From positions 11,288,221-11,352,220 of the forward strand of contig NC_074728.1 in NCBI RefSeq assembly GCF_947242115.1: 64,000 bases of DNA, written 5' to 3'. The notes below the pieces were generated by a model. It was not told the DNA's origin. It worked only from the letters and a program-made list of their open reading frames with translations, and did not search any database. Positions 47,901 to 54,156 of the stretch are shown here, in pieces. The stretch is from Biomphalaria glabrata (lineage: Eukaryota > Mollusca > Gastropoda > Planorbidae). Within the stretch, counting starts at the first letter, position 1; every line of letters begins with the position of its first letter. The position numbers and the translations under genes are program-made.

Positions 47901-50426
47901 TATGCAGCTTGTGTGTATCAAAAGTCAAAGTTTGATAATCATGAATATACTCATCTAATCTCTCACATTCTGGGGAAATTATTCATGAATTTAGCACTTA
48001 ATGTAAATCTCTAAAGTCACATAAGAATTATTTATATTAAATGCAATGAACACAATGATAGATGTAAATGGCCATAAATCATCAACCTTATGCATTTAAG
48101 TAATGTGTTAATCTAGATGTACATGTTTAGGACAAGGGTTGAGTGGGGTCAGCTTTAAATTTTAATTATTATGACTATAGTATGACTAAGTAACTATCAT
48201 AGAGGTTGACTAGCATCTAGTCAACTATTTGTTTAAATCAGTTGTCTGAATCTGCTATAAATAAATTAACAGTAGATCAGACAAAACAGACTACTCTACT
48301 GTAGTAGATCTATAGCTATGTATTTCTAGATTTAGATCTAGATTTAAATCACTAGTGACTAGCCAAGAGTTGATAGTCCCTTCTAGAAAATCTTTATTTA
48401 CTCATACTTTACAGCCAAAAGCATAACAAATATTTTAAAACAAAAACGTAATACAATGTATGCAAAAACTATAAATATTTTTGAAAGACCATTTAATAGG
48501 CAGCTCACAACACAATGGTACTAATGTTTTATATCCTTTAGCCTGCACAGTTATTTACAAACACAAAGTGAAACAATGGTAGAAAAAGATCGATAGGCAG
48601 CTAAAAAAAAATACAATGGAAGCAATAACAATGTTGACCTATAGCCAACAATTATTGATCAACCGGATGTGCTAAAGACCTTAGTCTATGAGATTGTCAA
48701 AATCAGAGGAGGACACACCAAGCATGCCAAAGGTTTTGGTGTCAAGCCAGTTATGTCACAAGCAATGAGCTTGCTAGAAGAGTCAATTCGCTCAGAGAAT
48801 GTCATATTTTTGAAGCTGTTGTGACATATGACCTTAGTCAGTTACAAGCGAGAATAAAAATGTGGAGCCTAGGAAAGAAGACAATGGCCCGTGTCCATAG
48901 GCTGATGTAAAAAGAAAATGATTTTAAGAATGATATTTGAAAATAAAAACGTTTGTCTGACAACTTTCCAGACCACGTTACAACTGTTACAGAGGGTGAA
49001 AATAAAGCAACAACTTTTACACATGAACATACTCAACCTACCACTCTTTCACTTCAGATATAATTTTAACTATGAAAAGTGATAGATTACAACATAAATC
49101 TATTTTTATCAACACAAGGATGAGAAATTTATAATACTCTTAATTTTTTTATAGATCAGACAACTACAGAGCTATGCCAATTAAACCGCTACAAATGGCT
49201 GTAACTTAGCTTAGTTTCTCTATATACTTATTATTGTTATAATTATAATATAAATCATATCTATAATCTAAAGACAAGTATACTAAAACAGAATCTTAGT
49301 AATCTATATTCTATATCTAGACTCAACATTTTATCTCTAATTATGTATTTTATGAAAATGATATCAATCTATATAATAAATTAGAACAAGATCTATTTAA
49401 GAATTATATTATATATATAATATATATATATACTATAACATAAATATAGATTTGATAGATCTAGATAGATAGGTTTAGATCTAGATCTAAAAATCTAGAT
49501 CAAGAAAGTTAAAGTTGAAGTGATATATAAATATATAATATATAATCTAGACTCTAGAGAGTCTAGGCGGCTAGCAATATATGGAGTCTACTCTAGAATC
49601 TAGATATACTAGCATAACTATATATCTACTATTAGTAGATCTAATAATTAATCTTTAGATATAAATCTAGATTCAACTAGACTACTACTAGATCAACAAT
49701 CTAGATCTAGACACTAGATAGAATCAGTATTAGTAGTATTACTATTAATTATTAGATCTTCTTATTATATAATACAGACGTTACTTCAAAAAAGAAGATG
49801 ATTACGTCCTAAGCGTCATGCATTCAGTCATGCATATTAACCAATGACTTTTATATTCTGCCAAGTCACTGGTTTTCCTGGCTAGCTCAGGCAACCTAGA
49901 ATTTATTATTTATAATATTATCAGATAGAGTACATAGAGTTAGAGCTATCACGTATCAGCTATCTCTTTTCTAGAGTTAGAGTCACTAGTCCTAGTCAAG
50001 ATACTAAGATAGTAGTCTAAAGAGAAGAGTACTCGTAACTCTAGAGACTAGGTTTAAGTACTTTAAATTAGTTGAATTAAAAATTAAGTGTAAGAAATCT
50101 AGACTCTAGACAGTCAAGACTTGACAAGACAGTCAATTGAGTCATTAGTCAAGAGTACTGAGCATATCAAGTTCTAAGTTTAGAATCTAATCTAAATTCT
50201 ATCTATATAAATCTACCTAATAGTAAATCTGTAGGCTAATAGTAAATCTAAGTCTATGTCAGTAACTTGAGTAAGTCAAGTGAGTAAGTTAAGTAATTAA
50301 CTTGAGTTGAGTAGTTGAAAGTTGAGCTCTTAAATTTTATGTACCTGCTTGGTGAGTTAAAAATAACTGAACTGCAATTATTGCTGTTAGAATACATTTT
50401 ACATGAAAAGGGCTGCCTAATAACAT
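20780..50426 (-). CDS. ADAM10: ADAM10 / Kuzbanian-type metalloprotease gene, 18 coding exons
   Basis: Predicted type-I membrane zinc protease that sheds ectodomains of cell-surface proteins such as Notch pathway members (family knowledge). I assembled it from splice sites and similarity to ADAM10. Exons: 50426-50345, 47969-47834, 43032-42911, 40000-39829, 38882-38774, 38518-38342, 36247-36101, 35660-35468, 34428-34256, 33919-33721, 32667-32517, 31266-31146, 30600-30532, 29388-29280, 29187-29041, 28778-28639, 28064-27771 and 21001-20780. They sum to 2763 nt (920 aa plus stop) and all phases join. Visible parts are a signal peptide (about 1-27), prodomain, RNKR site (232-235), [10 protein letters not shown] plus HD zinc motif (428-439), Met-turn YIM (459-461), disintegrin and Cys-rich modules, a membrane span (about 752-774) and the TLQRRR tail motif (795-800). 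The human protein is about 748 aa; the extra length is almost all in the cytoplasmic tail. The exon 12 donor and the exact exon 11 acceptor are the least certain joins. Confidence 0.93.
21290..21600 (+). pseudogene. LINE reverse transcriptase C-terminal remnant
   Basis: The plus strand reads [19 protein letters not shown], then a basic stretch, then [16 protein letters not shown] with a CxxC-type zinc finger. This is the usual C-terminus of an endonuclease-bearing LINE polyprotein. A second, more decayed copy lies at 57570-57835. It lies antisense to ADAM10 in intron 17. Confidence 0.65.
21668..21917 (-). mobile_element. SINE family S1 with long flanking duplication
   Basis: Minus-strand A box TGGCTGAGCGCTAAAG and B box GGTTTGAATCC. 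It is flanked by about 57 bp of near-identical sequence at 21590-21644 and 21931-21987 (AATGCCATAATGTTTAATCT onward). Confidence 0.9.
22580..23420. repeat. degenerate tandem array of GGGGTTTTGAGTTTAAACCC units
   Basis: Units of roughly 100-125 bp contain GGTTTTGAGTTTAAA, a CCCC block, AATATAAAAAAAAAGC and AATTACGCACTNAAAATG. The repeated motif is itself partly palindromic. Copies are clearly diverged. Confidence 0.8.
23520..23935 (+). pseudogene. LINE reverse transcriptase C-terminal remnant
   Basis: The plus strand reads [15 protein letters not shown], then [26 protein letters not shown] and later [39 protein letters not shown] and D..RW..L...CS.R are typical of LINE polyprotein C-termini. 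Stops interrupt it. Its last 100 bp recur at 26345-26465. Confidence 0.75.
23944..26210. mobile_element. piggyBac-like non-autonomous element (TTAA target)
   Basis: Flanked by TTAA at 23940-23943 and 26211-26214. The ends are CTCAATGAGTGCGAAG and the reverse complement CTCTTTGACTGCTGTG. The left end has two AGCGTCTATCCCATAGACG palindromes. The interior is about four tandem units of roughly 400 bp starting near 24180, 24596, 25010 and 25495. No transposase frame remains. The duplicate at 26345-26545 shows the uninterrupted target. Confidence 0.8.
24180..25900. repeat. internal tandem repeat of the piggyBac-like element, about 400-bp unit
   Basis: GTCCAAGACACACCCACAAT recurs near 24210 and 24625. 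ATCACAAAGGAACAGTAATA recurs at 25107 and 25497, followed by nearly 390 bp of close identity. The last two units are much more alike than the first two, so the last duplication is recent. Confidence 0.9.
26797..26902. repeat. (TA)n tracts
   Basis: Two long TA runs (26797-26822 and 26849-26902) are separated by the outer inverted repeat. They can form cruciform or hairpin structures. Confidence 0.95.
27585..27815. repeat. tandem repeat spanning the ADAM10 exon 17 donor, 43-46-bp unit
   Basis: About five units. On the minus strand each has GTGAATAGTGAAG or similar, then TATACAGATAGATCA and a GGTAA-like donor. The two exon-proximal units are nearly identical and both carry GATCAG^GTAAGC (donors after 27771 and 27728). 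The outer three are decayed (for example GATCATGTAGGTAACA). Confidence 0.88.
27771..28064 (-). CDS. ADAM10: ADAM10 exon 17: transmembrane helix and inner tail
   Basis: Acceptor TTCTTGCAG. It reads [20 protein letters not shown], then [19 protein letters not shown], a glutamine run and a Gly/Arg-rich tail ending VIQIDQ. Human has HWWAVLLMGIALIMLMAGF and HTPSSNPKLPP..TLKRRR. The basic RRR is known in mammalian ADAM10 as an ER-retention signal. The donor GATCAG^GTAAGC is strong and is copied again 43 bp downstream. Reading through instead adds VSNLSK and stops at 27750, so a shorter tail of 853 residues is possible. Confidence 0.93.
28140..28226 (-). repeat. SINE S1 fragment, decayed
   Basis: The reverse complement contains GTCTGAGTGGTAAAATGTTTGG, an A-box-like head, but lacks the rest of the element. 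Confidence 0.4.
28639..28778 (-). CDS. ADAM10: ADAM10 exon 16: membrane-proximal region
   Basis: Acceptor TTTGTTTAG, donor ATTGTG^[26 protein letters not shown] and [16 protein letters not shown] are nearly identical to human [20 protein letters not shown] and [16 protein letters not shown]. It ends EWIV, directly before the transmembrane exon. Confidence 0.97.
29041..29187 (-). CDS. ADAM10: ADAM10 exon 15: Cys-rich region
   Basis: Acceptor AATTTCCAG, donor CTGCAG^GTTGGT. It contains [10 protein letters not shown] and GIQLPAG, aligning with human DPSTCAST and ITLQPGSPC. The central part ([20 protein letters not shown]) is longer than in human, as expected for a lineage-specific loop. Confidence 0.85.
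29280..29388 (-). CDS. ADAM10: ADAM10 exon 14: Cys-rich region
   Basis: Acceptor TTTAATCAG, donor TTGTA^[23 protein letters not shown] and LCYVSC align with human QCAGSICEKYGLEECTC and LCHVCC. Confidence 0.88.
30532..30600 (-). CDS. ADAM10: ADAM10 exon 13: Cys-rich region
   Basis: A 69-nt exon reading [20 protein letters not shown] then SKG. It matches human [21 protein letters not shown]. Donor AAAGGA^GTGAGC. The acceptor (CATGCAGAG) was chosen because it keeps phase 0. Confidence 0.82.
31146..31266 (-). CDS. ADAM10: ADAM10 exon 12: disintegrin-like domain, second half
   Basis: Acceptor TCTTGACAG. It contains [15 protein letters not shown] and [14 protein letters not shown], matching human GPCCTAQCAFK and KCRDDSDCAREGIC. 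The only phase-compatible donor I see is TTCTTT^GTTACT, which is weak, so the 3' end is provisional. Confidence 0.8.
31666..31696. repeat. G-run
   Basis: A run of G with one A interruption, then GAAGGG, in ADAM10 intron 11. It could form a G-quadruplex on this strand. Confidence 0.8.
31812..32315 (+). repeat. dispersed repeat family R1, copy 2
   Basis: The uninterrupted partner of 8690-9500, in ADAM10 intron 11 and antisense to the gene. It is more AT-rich and diverged than the first copy. Confidence 0.75.
32517..32667 (-). CDS. ADAM10: ADAM10 exon 11: disintegrin-like domain
   Basis: Cysteine-rich exon reading [20 protein letters not shown], then [10 protein letters not shown] and [11 protein letters not shown], equal to human [20 protein letters not shown] and CKLKPGKQC. 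The donor is TGCAG^GTTTGT. Two in-phase acceptors are possible; the other one would start the exon at 32661. Confidence 0.92.
32897..33116 (-). mobile_element. SINE family S1
   Basis: ADAM10 intron 10, same orientation as the gene. The reverse complement has GTGGATGAGCAGTAAAGCAC, GGAACCAAGGGGTC and later CTGGCCACATGACACCC. Confidence 0.85.
33721..33919 (-). CDS. ADAM10: ADAM10 exon 10: third zinc ligand and Met-turn
   Basis: Acceptor CAACTATCAG, donor TTTAAAG^GTGAGA. It starts HDQGDEC, completing the zinc motif with H438. [20 protein letters not shown] follows (human [20 protein letters not shown]), then SICSKDNI and KRNCFK. Confidence 0.96.
34256..34428 (-). CDS. ADAM10: ADAM10 exon 9: zinc-binding helix
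   Basis: Acceptor TTTTTAACCAG, donor TCACCT^GTAAGC. It contains [27 protein letters not shown] and [12 protein letters not shown]. The exon stops just before the third zinc histidine, which begins exon 10. It carries two zinc ligands (H428, H432) and the catalytic Glu429. Confidence 0.97.
34541..34757 (-). mobile_element. SINE family S1
   Basis: ADAM10 intron 8. The reverse complement shows GCGGCCAAGTGGTACAGCGC, TCAAGTTTGAATCTTGGTGA, CCACCCAATTTTAATAGGTA and CTGGCCAACTGACACTC. Confidence 0.82.
35095..35310 (-). mobile_element. SINE family S1
   Basis: ADAM10 intron 8, about 340 bp from the previous copy and in the same orientation. A box TGTCTGAATGGTAAAGCCC, B box GGGTTCGAATCC. It lacks part of the central body. 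Confidence 0.85.
35468..35660 (-). CDS. ADAM10: ADAM10 exon 8: catalytic domain
   Basis: Acceptor TCTCTTTCAG, donor AGAAG^GTCAGT. It contains [30 protein letters not shown] and [10 protein letters not shown]. These match human [30 protein letters not shown] and [10 protein letters not shown] almost residue for residue. Confidence 0.96.
35860..36050. repeat. degenerate tandem repeat, about 62-bp unit, three copies
   Basis: Repeated block GTCC(A/C)TGGTTAGG-ACAA, AATTCA-CTGATCTAGAATTC, AATGA-AGTCC in ADAM10 intron 7. Confidence 0.8.
36101..36247 (-). CDS. ADAM10: ADAM10 exon 7: catalytic domain
   Basis: Acceptor T-run plus AAG, donor ACAAGT^GTGAGT; 49 codons. It contains [20 protein letters not shown] and [11 protein letters not shown], matching human [20 protein letters not shown] and ISFMVKRIRIN. 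Confidence 0.92.
36655..36790 (+). repeat. SINE S1 relic
   Basis: GGCGCAGTAACTGAATGCTTGGCTTTCAAAG resembles the S1 head in 20-base pieces, followed by a CACAGAGGCA block. Strongly decayed, ADAM10 intron 6. Confidence 0.35.
37081..37973. mobile_element. foldback-like element with tandem-repeat inverted ends
   Basis: The terminal inverted repeats GGTTCCCGGTCACTTCATCC and (reverse of right end) GGTGACCGGTCACTTCATCC are built from tandem 15-17-bp GGTCAYTTCATCCCC units: about 100 bp on the left and 150 bp on the right, in opposite orientation. The core is 93-bp units (about 4.4 copies, 37338-37740). It is flanked by perfect ATGAAAAT direct repeats (37073-37080, 37974-37981). No transposase. Lies in ADAM10 intron 6. 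Confidence 0.88.
37338..37740. repeat. 93-bp tandem repeat core of the foldback-like element
   Basis: Units contain GATAACTAACCATCAAAGGC, CAAGGTGTGGT and CTTTTGAGAGAT. The length is a multiple of three, so several frames stay open for over 100 codons with a 31-residue period; this is not a gene. Confidence 0.93.
38342..38518 (-). CDS. ADAM10: ADAM10 exon 6: furin site and start of catalytic domain
   Basis: Acceptor ATGTCCCCAG, donor GTTCTG^GTGAGT; exactly 59 codons. It contains [11 protein letters not shown], with RNKR as the likely proprotein convertase cleavage site, then [18 protein letters not shown]. The second stretch corresponds to human EKNTCQLYIQTDHLFFKY, the first strand of the protease domain. 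Confidence 0.9.
38774..38882 (-). CDS. ADAM10: ADAM10 exon 5: late prodomain
   Basis: Acceptor TGTCTCCCAG, donor AAAAGT^GTAAAT. The translation [20 protein letters not shown] aligns with human PHKYGPQGGCADHSVFERM, including the prodomain cysteine of the latency switch region. The chosen donor leaves phase 0, as the next exon requires. Confidence 0.85.
39829..40000 (-). CDS. ADAM10: ADAM10 exon 4: prodomain
   Basis: Acceptor TTCTTCACAG, donor TTTTAG^GTGGGT. It contains [18 protein letters not shown], then [12 protein letters not shown] and [12 protein letters not shown]. The human counterparts are [28 protein letters not shown] and FHSVIYHEDD. The open frame seen here starting from an ATG-like codon is a different frame and is not the real one. 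Confidence 0.9.
40036..40177. mobile_element. TTAA-flanked MITE (piggyBac-type), 142 bp
   Basis: Perfect 12-bp inverted ends CTCTTTCTCTCC/GGAGAGAAAGAG between TTAA at 40032-40035 and 40178-40181. An inner inverted pair is GACGATA-TATAG and ATAGTATCGTC. It starts 36 bp upstream (in transcript sense) of ADAM10 exon 4. Confidence 0.85.
40384..42848. mobile_element. 2.5-kb non-autonomous hAT with CCGGATA subterminal repeats
   Basis: Ends TAGGGGTGCACCGGATAGT and exact inverse. Flanks GTCTGTAC (40376-40383) and GTCTTTAC (42849-42856) form an 8-bp target duplication with one mismatch. Each end carries several CCGGATA/CCGGCC copies in about 100 bp, likely transposase binding sites. The interior is AT-rich without a transposase. 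It has a diverged direct duplication (about 41990-42170 and 42180-42380, sharing CCTCTAGAGAGTG and AACTCAATGTGATG). Sits in ADAM10 intron 3. Confidence 0.9.
42911..43032 (-). CDS. ADAM10: ADAM10 exon 3: prodomain
   Basis: Acceptor AAATTTCAG, donor TTAAAG^GTACAC. It contains [20 protein letters not shown] and [12 protein letters not shown], matching human HFNLRMKRDTSLFSDEF and DTSHIYTGHIYG. The splice donor lies only 54 bp from the end of a 2.5-kb hAT insertion in the following intron. Confidence 0.9.
43140..44000. repeat. dispersed repeat family R4, copy 1
   Basis: ADAM10 intron 2. Shares TATGCTCATTTGATTTGTAT-like, GGAACATTTATGCAAARTTT and ATCCAGATTGGTCAAAC blocks with 44030-44180 and 45580-45960. 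Non-coding. Confidence 0.6.
44539..45252. mobile_element. non-autonomous hAT, family A, complete copy
   Basis: Ends CAGGGCAGGTCTTAGG and inverse of CAGGGCCGGTCCTACGG, with perfect CCTATGAC direct repeats (44531-44538, 45253-45260). 714 bp, AT-rich interior without a transposase. Reference copy for the fragments at 6240-6910 and 51064-54800. Lies in ADAM10 intron 2. Confidence 0.92.
45560..45960. repeat. dispersed repeat family R4, copy 2
   Basis: TTATGCTCATTTGATTTGTA, then GGAACATTTATGCAAAATTT, TATCAAGATTGGCCAAAC and GGGACATACATACCAACAC, in the same order as copy 1. Confidence 0.6.
46305..46959. mobile_element. old Charlie-like hAT relic
   Basis: Left end CAATGATGTTCAAGCTGTGA and inverse right end CAGAGATTATCAAACTTTTTC with GGACCCCTTT, resembling the CAGTGGTTCCCAAACTTTTT group. 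Flanks GTGTATAG and ATGTAGAG match at 6 of 8 bases. No intact frame. Confidence 0.6.
47395..47575 (+). repeat. possible SINE S1 relic
   Basis: Contains GCAGTTGGCCACATAACACCC and CACAGAAACAGATGA, S1 tail blocks. The head is barely recognisable. ADAM10 intron 2. Confidence 0.35.
47834..47969 (-). CDS. ADAM10: ADAM10 exon 2: prodomain start
   Basis: Acceptor TTTCCCCAG, donor AATAG^GTTAGT. The translation contains [20 protein letters not shown] and HLDFRAYNR. It aligns with the human stretches YIRHYEGLSYNVDSLHQKH and LRLDFHAHGR. Phase is 2 nt in and 2 nt out. Confidence 0.88.
48645..48833 (+). other. coding-like relic, unidentified
   Basis: An open stretch of about 60 codons including [37 protein letters not shown] and [10 protein letters not shown], bounded by stops. 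Composition looks protein-like. It lies antisense in ADAM10 intron 1 and is probably a transposon piece; family unknown. Confidence 0.3.
49240..50330. repeat. region rich in AGATCTAG/CTAGA motifs
   Basis: Very frequent TAGATCTA, CTAGAT and TCTAGA words interspersed with AT; simple but not strictly periodic. ADAM10 intron 1 up to just downstream of exon 1. Confidence 0.7.
50345..50426 (-). CDS. ADAM10: ADAM10 exon 1: start codon and signal peptide
   Basis: It reads [11 protein letters not shown], then [12 protein letters not shown], then THQA: a short N-region, a hydrophobic core and a small residue before the likely cleavage site, which is a typical secretory signal. The ATG is the first in frame after an upstream in-frame TAA. 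The donor is GCAG^GTACAT. The single leftover G joins AA of exon 2 to give Glu28, followed by CERLDEYI, the equivalent of the human N-terminal region containing LNKYIRHYEG. No 5' UTR exon or promoter could be assigned. Confidence 0.8.
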
Positions 50427-51600
50427 ATTTATCCTTTCATATAAGCATGTCAGTAGTTATTTTCTGTTTAACAAACAATTAGATTTAGATTTAGATCGTA
50501 GATCTATTTGTTTATGATAATGAACAGTGCTCTGTTTTCTTTTGTCGAGATGATTTCCGGGTGAGTTAAAATTAAAAAAGGCTTTTCCCATTTCTAAATA
50601 GATATTAAAATTTTGTTTCACTTTTTAACTTCAAGGCATTCGAAATTTTACTGACACATGTAGATCTATATCTAAAAATATATAGATTCCATATCTAAAT
50701 TTTATTTTTCACTATTGATTATTTTAATGTTAAGCCTGTAAGGTTGAAGGAAGAAACAACGACGCTTATTATTATTATGCTTATTATTATAATAATATTA
50801 TTATTTTGTATAAATGAACTAATTTTCATTCTCTGGCACCCTGACAGGGAGACACGACAAATTGTTCAGTGACATTTCGTCCACCGACAAATTTTCAACA
50901 CAAGATAGAAATAAGGCAGAACCCCAAACATCTGAAATAAGAAATATGCTGGACAGCTACCGCCCAGCTGTACACGCAAACTTATGGGGAAAAAATTGAG
51001 GATAACAGACTCACTATCTGGCTTAGAAAAGTCAGATCAACAGAGGACCTTTATTACACAAGACATGGCCGGCCTTAGGCCACTGCAACCAATGCGGCCG
51101 CAGTGGGCCCTGCACTTTCATAGACTCCGCGCTAATTCTATAGGTGTAAATTATTAAATTAAACCATTATAACTTATAACGGGGTTCCCGAGGCCTCATA
51201 ATTTACCAGAAGCTCCTGGAAATCTAAAATTATTAAAATCTCCCGCAAACCCATAAAAGTCTCATGAAAAATAGGCACTCGTAACTGTAGGGCCTATATA
51301 TTAGGCCAGTGGTGTCCAAAATACGGCCCGCGGGCCACATCCGGCCCGCGACATGGTTCTATCCGGCCCGCCGAAACGTCAGCACAAAGTGTAGAAAATC
51401 CATTTTTCATTAAAAAGGTTGAAAATGTATCTTTACCTACGTTAGGGCCCTCACTATTAACCTTTAAAAATTGTGGGACTATGAATGTAGAATCTAGCAG
51501 GAACATTATAATAAGCCAACATATTTAATTTGTAAAAGTGTGACTTTAAAAAACAATAACATATAAACGGCATTGTGAAACAATTATGACGGCATTGTTG

Positions 51601-54156
51601 CAGTGGCGTACCGAGGGTGCCAGGCGCCCGGGGCGGCATAGTCTGTTGGCGCCCCCCCCCCTATTAGTATGCGTAATCTATATTTGCATTAAAACAATCA
51701 CCAATCAATAAATTAATTTTTTTTATTGTAAACAAAGTTAATGAACAATCTGAAGCAACATTAGCCATTTCTTATAGAACTACTTTTCGTGATCTTGCAC
51801 TAGCAAAGTTGTCAATGACATCATCAAAATTAATTGTTTCGACCAGCTCCTTTTCTATGCTTAGCAATGCCAAGTCTGACAGACGCTCCTGTCCCATTGA
51901 AGCTCTCAAATAAGTTAAAATAATTTTTAGTTTACTAAAAGAACGCTCACAGCTAGCAACTGACACAGAGATTGTCAGCATAATTTGCAAAGCAATTCGC
52001 AAGTTTGGAAATATGTCATTGCCTTATGAAATAATAAATGAAAGTAATTCTAATGGGCTGCTTGGGGTAGCATCTGGTCGGGTTTTCAGCAACATACTGC
52101 AGTCACTGATTTCTACGAATAGTTCAGTTCCATCGATATCAGTTTTATAAAAGTCAGCCAGCGTAGCACAGTGCTGCTGAATATCATTAGAGGTATCATT
52201 AGCAAACAATTTGCTGATGTTGAATAGAAATCCAAACTTTTCATCTAACGTCTCCAGACGACCAAATCGTGTTGTCATCTCCTGGATTAGTCTATCAATA
52301 ACTGATTTCATAATGCGAGTTATTTCTTCAACCGCAGCGAGTCCTGCATCACCAGCATTTTCACCAGGCATCTGTTTTCGACGTTTAATTCTTTCTTCTA
52401 TCCTAATTCCCAATTTTTCACACAGAACTTTAGCTGCATTGACTGCAGTGATGCAAACATCTTCTCGAATGCTACTTAGCCGTTGCTGCAGTCCTTCTAA
52501 ATCCAGTGCTGCGTCATGGAAATTCATTGATGGATCTTGCAGTCGTTTTTGAATCCGGTCAATTTTTGACAAAACTGCATGCCAGAAATCAAGTAGAGTG
52601 ATGAAATTGAAATTCATCACATTTTGAAGCAAACTGTATGCATCATTCTGAGTCTCACTAGTTTGAGTACCATCTTCATACAGGTTTTCTAACAGCTGTA
52701 AAAATCCATCAAACTGTTCGTGGATTGCATTCACCGCATCTTGTCTTGCACTCCAGCGTGTTGGACATTCTCTCTTCAATGTAATTCCAATGTAATTCCA
52801 AGCAATTCTTTCATTTTCTCCCATCGAACAGTTGAAGCACTGAAAAAAAAACGTAAATTTTCTCAACTGTACCAAAAAATGTAACAACAACTGGATCCTG
52901 TTTTGTAGCATGTAATCCAGCTAAATTCAAGCTATGGTTGTTACAATTAACAAACGATGCTTGAGGATTTCGAATGGCAATTCTTTGTTGGAGTCCGGAC
53001 AGTTCTCCTGCCATTACAGCTGCGTTATCATAACACTGAGATCGACAGTCAGCTATAGGAAGGTTGTCCGCTTGCAACTGTTCAACAATAACATTTTCTA
53101 GTGTTGCTGCATCTTTTGCATGAAGCTGAATAAAACCAAGAAAAGATTCTTTGATGGTCACTTTTTTGGTTTTGAAATTAACATCAACAAACCTAATAAC
53201 TTCTGATAACTGTTCCCGGTGTGCTAGATCAGGTGTTGAATCTAGCATTAGTCCATAATATTTGTTTCGTCGAATATCACAGAGTATCTGCTTTCTGACA
53301 GTAGATGCAAGAAGACTGATAAATTCATTTTGAATTCTTGGTGACAAATATGAAACTGAACCCGGAACATTTTTAGAATGCTGTAGATGACTTGATAATA
53401 ATGGATCAAACTGAGCAATTAGCTTCATTGTGGCCAGGAAATTTCCTATATTGTAACATTCGGTATCATCTTCAGCAAGACTTTCACAGTGACCACGTAA
53501 AGCCAAATTTTGGCTAGCTAGAAATTTTATGCAAGCCAGAATTCGTTTCAGCACTTCACGCCATTTTTGCTTTTCATGTTGAATTTGTTTCTCAACTTCC
53601 ATATCAATCAACATACCTTGTGAAATCCGATGTTCCAATTCCTTCCATTTAGTAAAAGATATTCGATGACTTGGACTGTTTTCGTGATCCCTCAGTCTCT
53701 CTGTGTGTCGCCAATTACAAAATCCAGAAGATAACTCAAATGACGATCTAGAGTTACTGCTTGTTGAAGTGAATAATACACAACAGAAACAGTACACTGA
53801 CTTTTTAGAAGGGGAATAAAGCAACCAAGATCTGTTGACTTCCTTTCCATTGGGAAGACTACGTTTAAACCATGTTAAAGTCATTGAACGGCCTGCACTT
53901 ACTGCAAAATTAGCATCCTTTTTCTGAAATACTTCTGGCCCACGAGAAATCAACTCCATACGAAGATTGTCTGCTACGTTTGATAAGCCCGTAATGGAAT
54001 CAAAATCAATGTAACCAAAATCATGTGAATCAAGGAGCATACGCTGTTTACTATCACTAGTGGCTTCAGCAGTTTGAGTAGATGAATTTGGCGCCCCCTA
54101 CTCTCCGGCGCCCGGGGCGGATGCCCCCCTCGCCCCCCCCCCTCGGTACGCCACTG
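51601..54156 (-). mobile_element. hAT transposon, DUF4371/ZMYM1-like, innermost insertion
   Basis: Ends CAGTGGCGTACCGAGGG and exact inverse with perfect CATTGTTG direct repeats (51593-51600, 54157-54164). GGCGCC/C-rich subterminal sequence lies at both ends. It encodes a decayed transposase on the minus strand. The 2556-bp size and single-gene content fit an originally autonomous element. Confidence 0.95.
51772..54040 (-). pseudogene. hAT transposase (TTF-type zinc finger, DUF4371, dimerisation domain), decayed
   Basis: Minus-strand order: TTF/MYM-like zinc finger region (YSPSKKSVYCFCCVLF, FCNWRHTERLRDHENSPSHR), DUF4371 RNase-H-like core (YYGLMLDSTPDLAHREQLSE, CYDNAAVMAGELSGLQQRI, NCNNHSLNLAG), then ECPTRWSARQDAV and the C-terminal VASCERSFSKLKIILTYLRA with MGQERLSDLALLSIE. 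About 700 codons, near full family length. The frame breaks around 52.8 kb, where a T9 run and a duplicated GGAATTACATT lie, and an in-frame stop lies at 52024. So the protein is not expected to be made intact. ZMYM1-like host genes derive from such transposases, but the inverted repeats and target duplication here mark it as a transposon. Confidence 0.93.

Noticed and set aside
52211-52552. A 113-codon plus-strand frame
   Set aside because: Antisense shadow of the hAT transposase.
52024-54040. A host ZMYM1-like gene
   Set aside because: Exact inverted repeats, a perfect 8-bp target duplication and the broken frame show that it is a transposon copy and not a domesticated gene.
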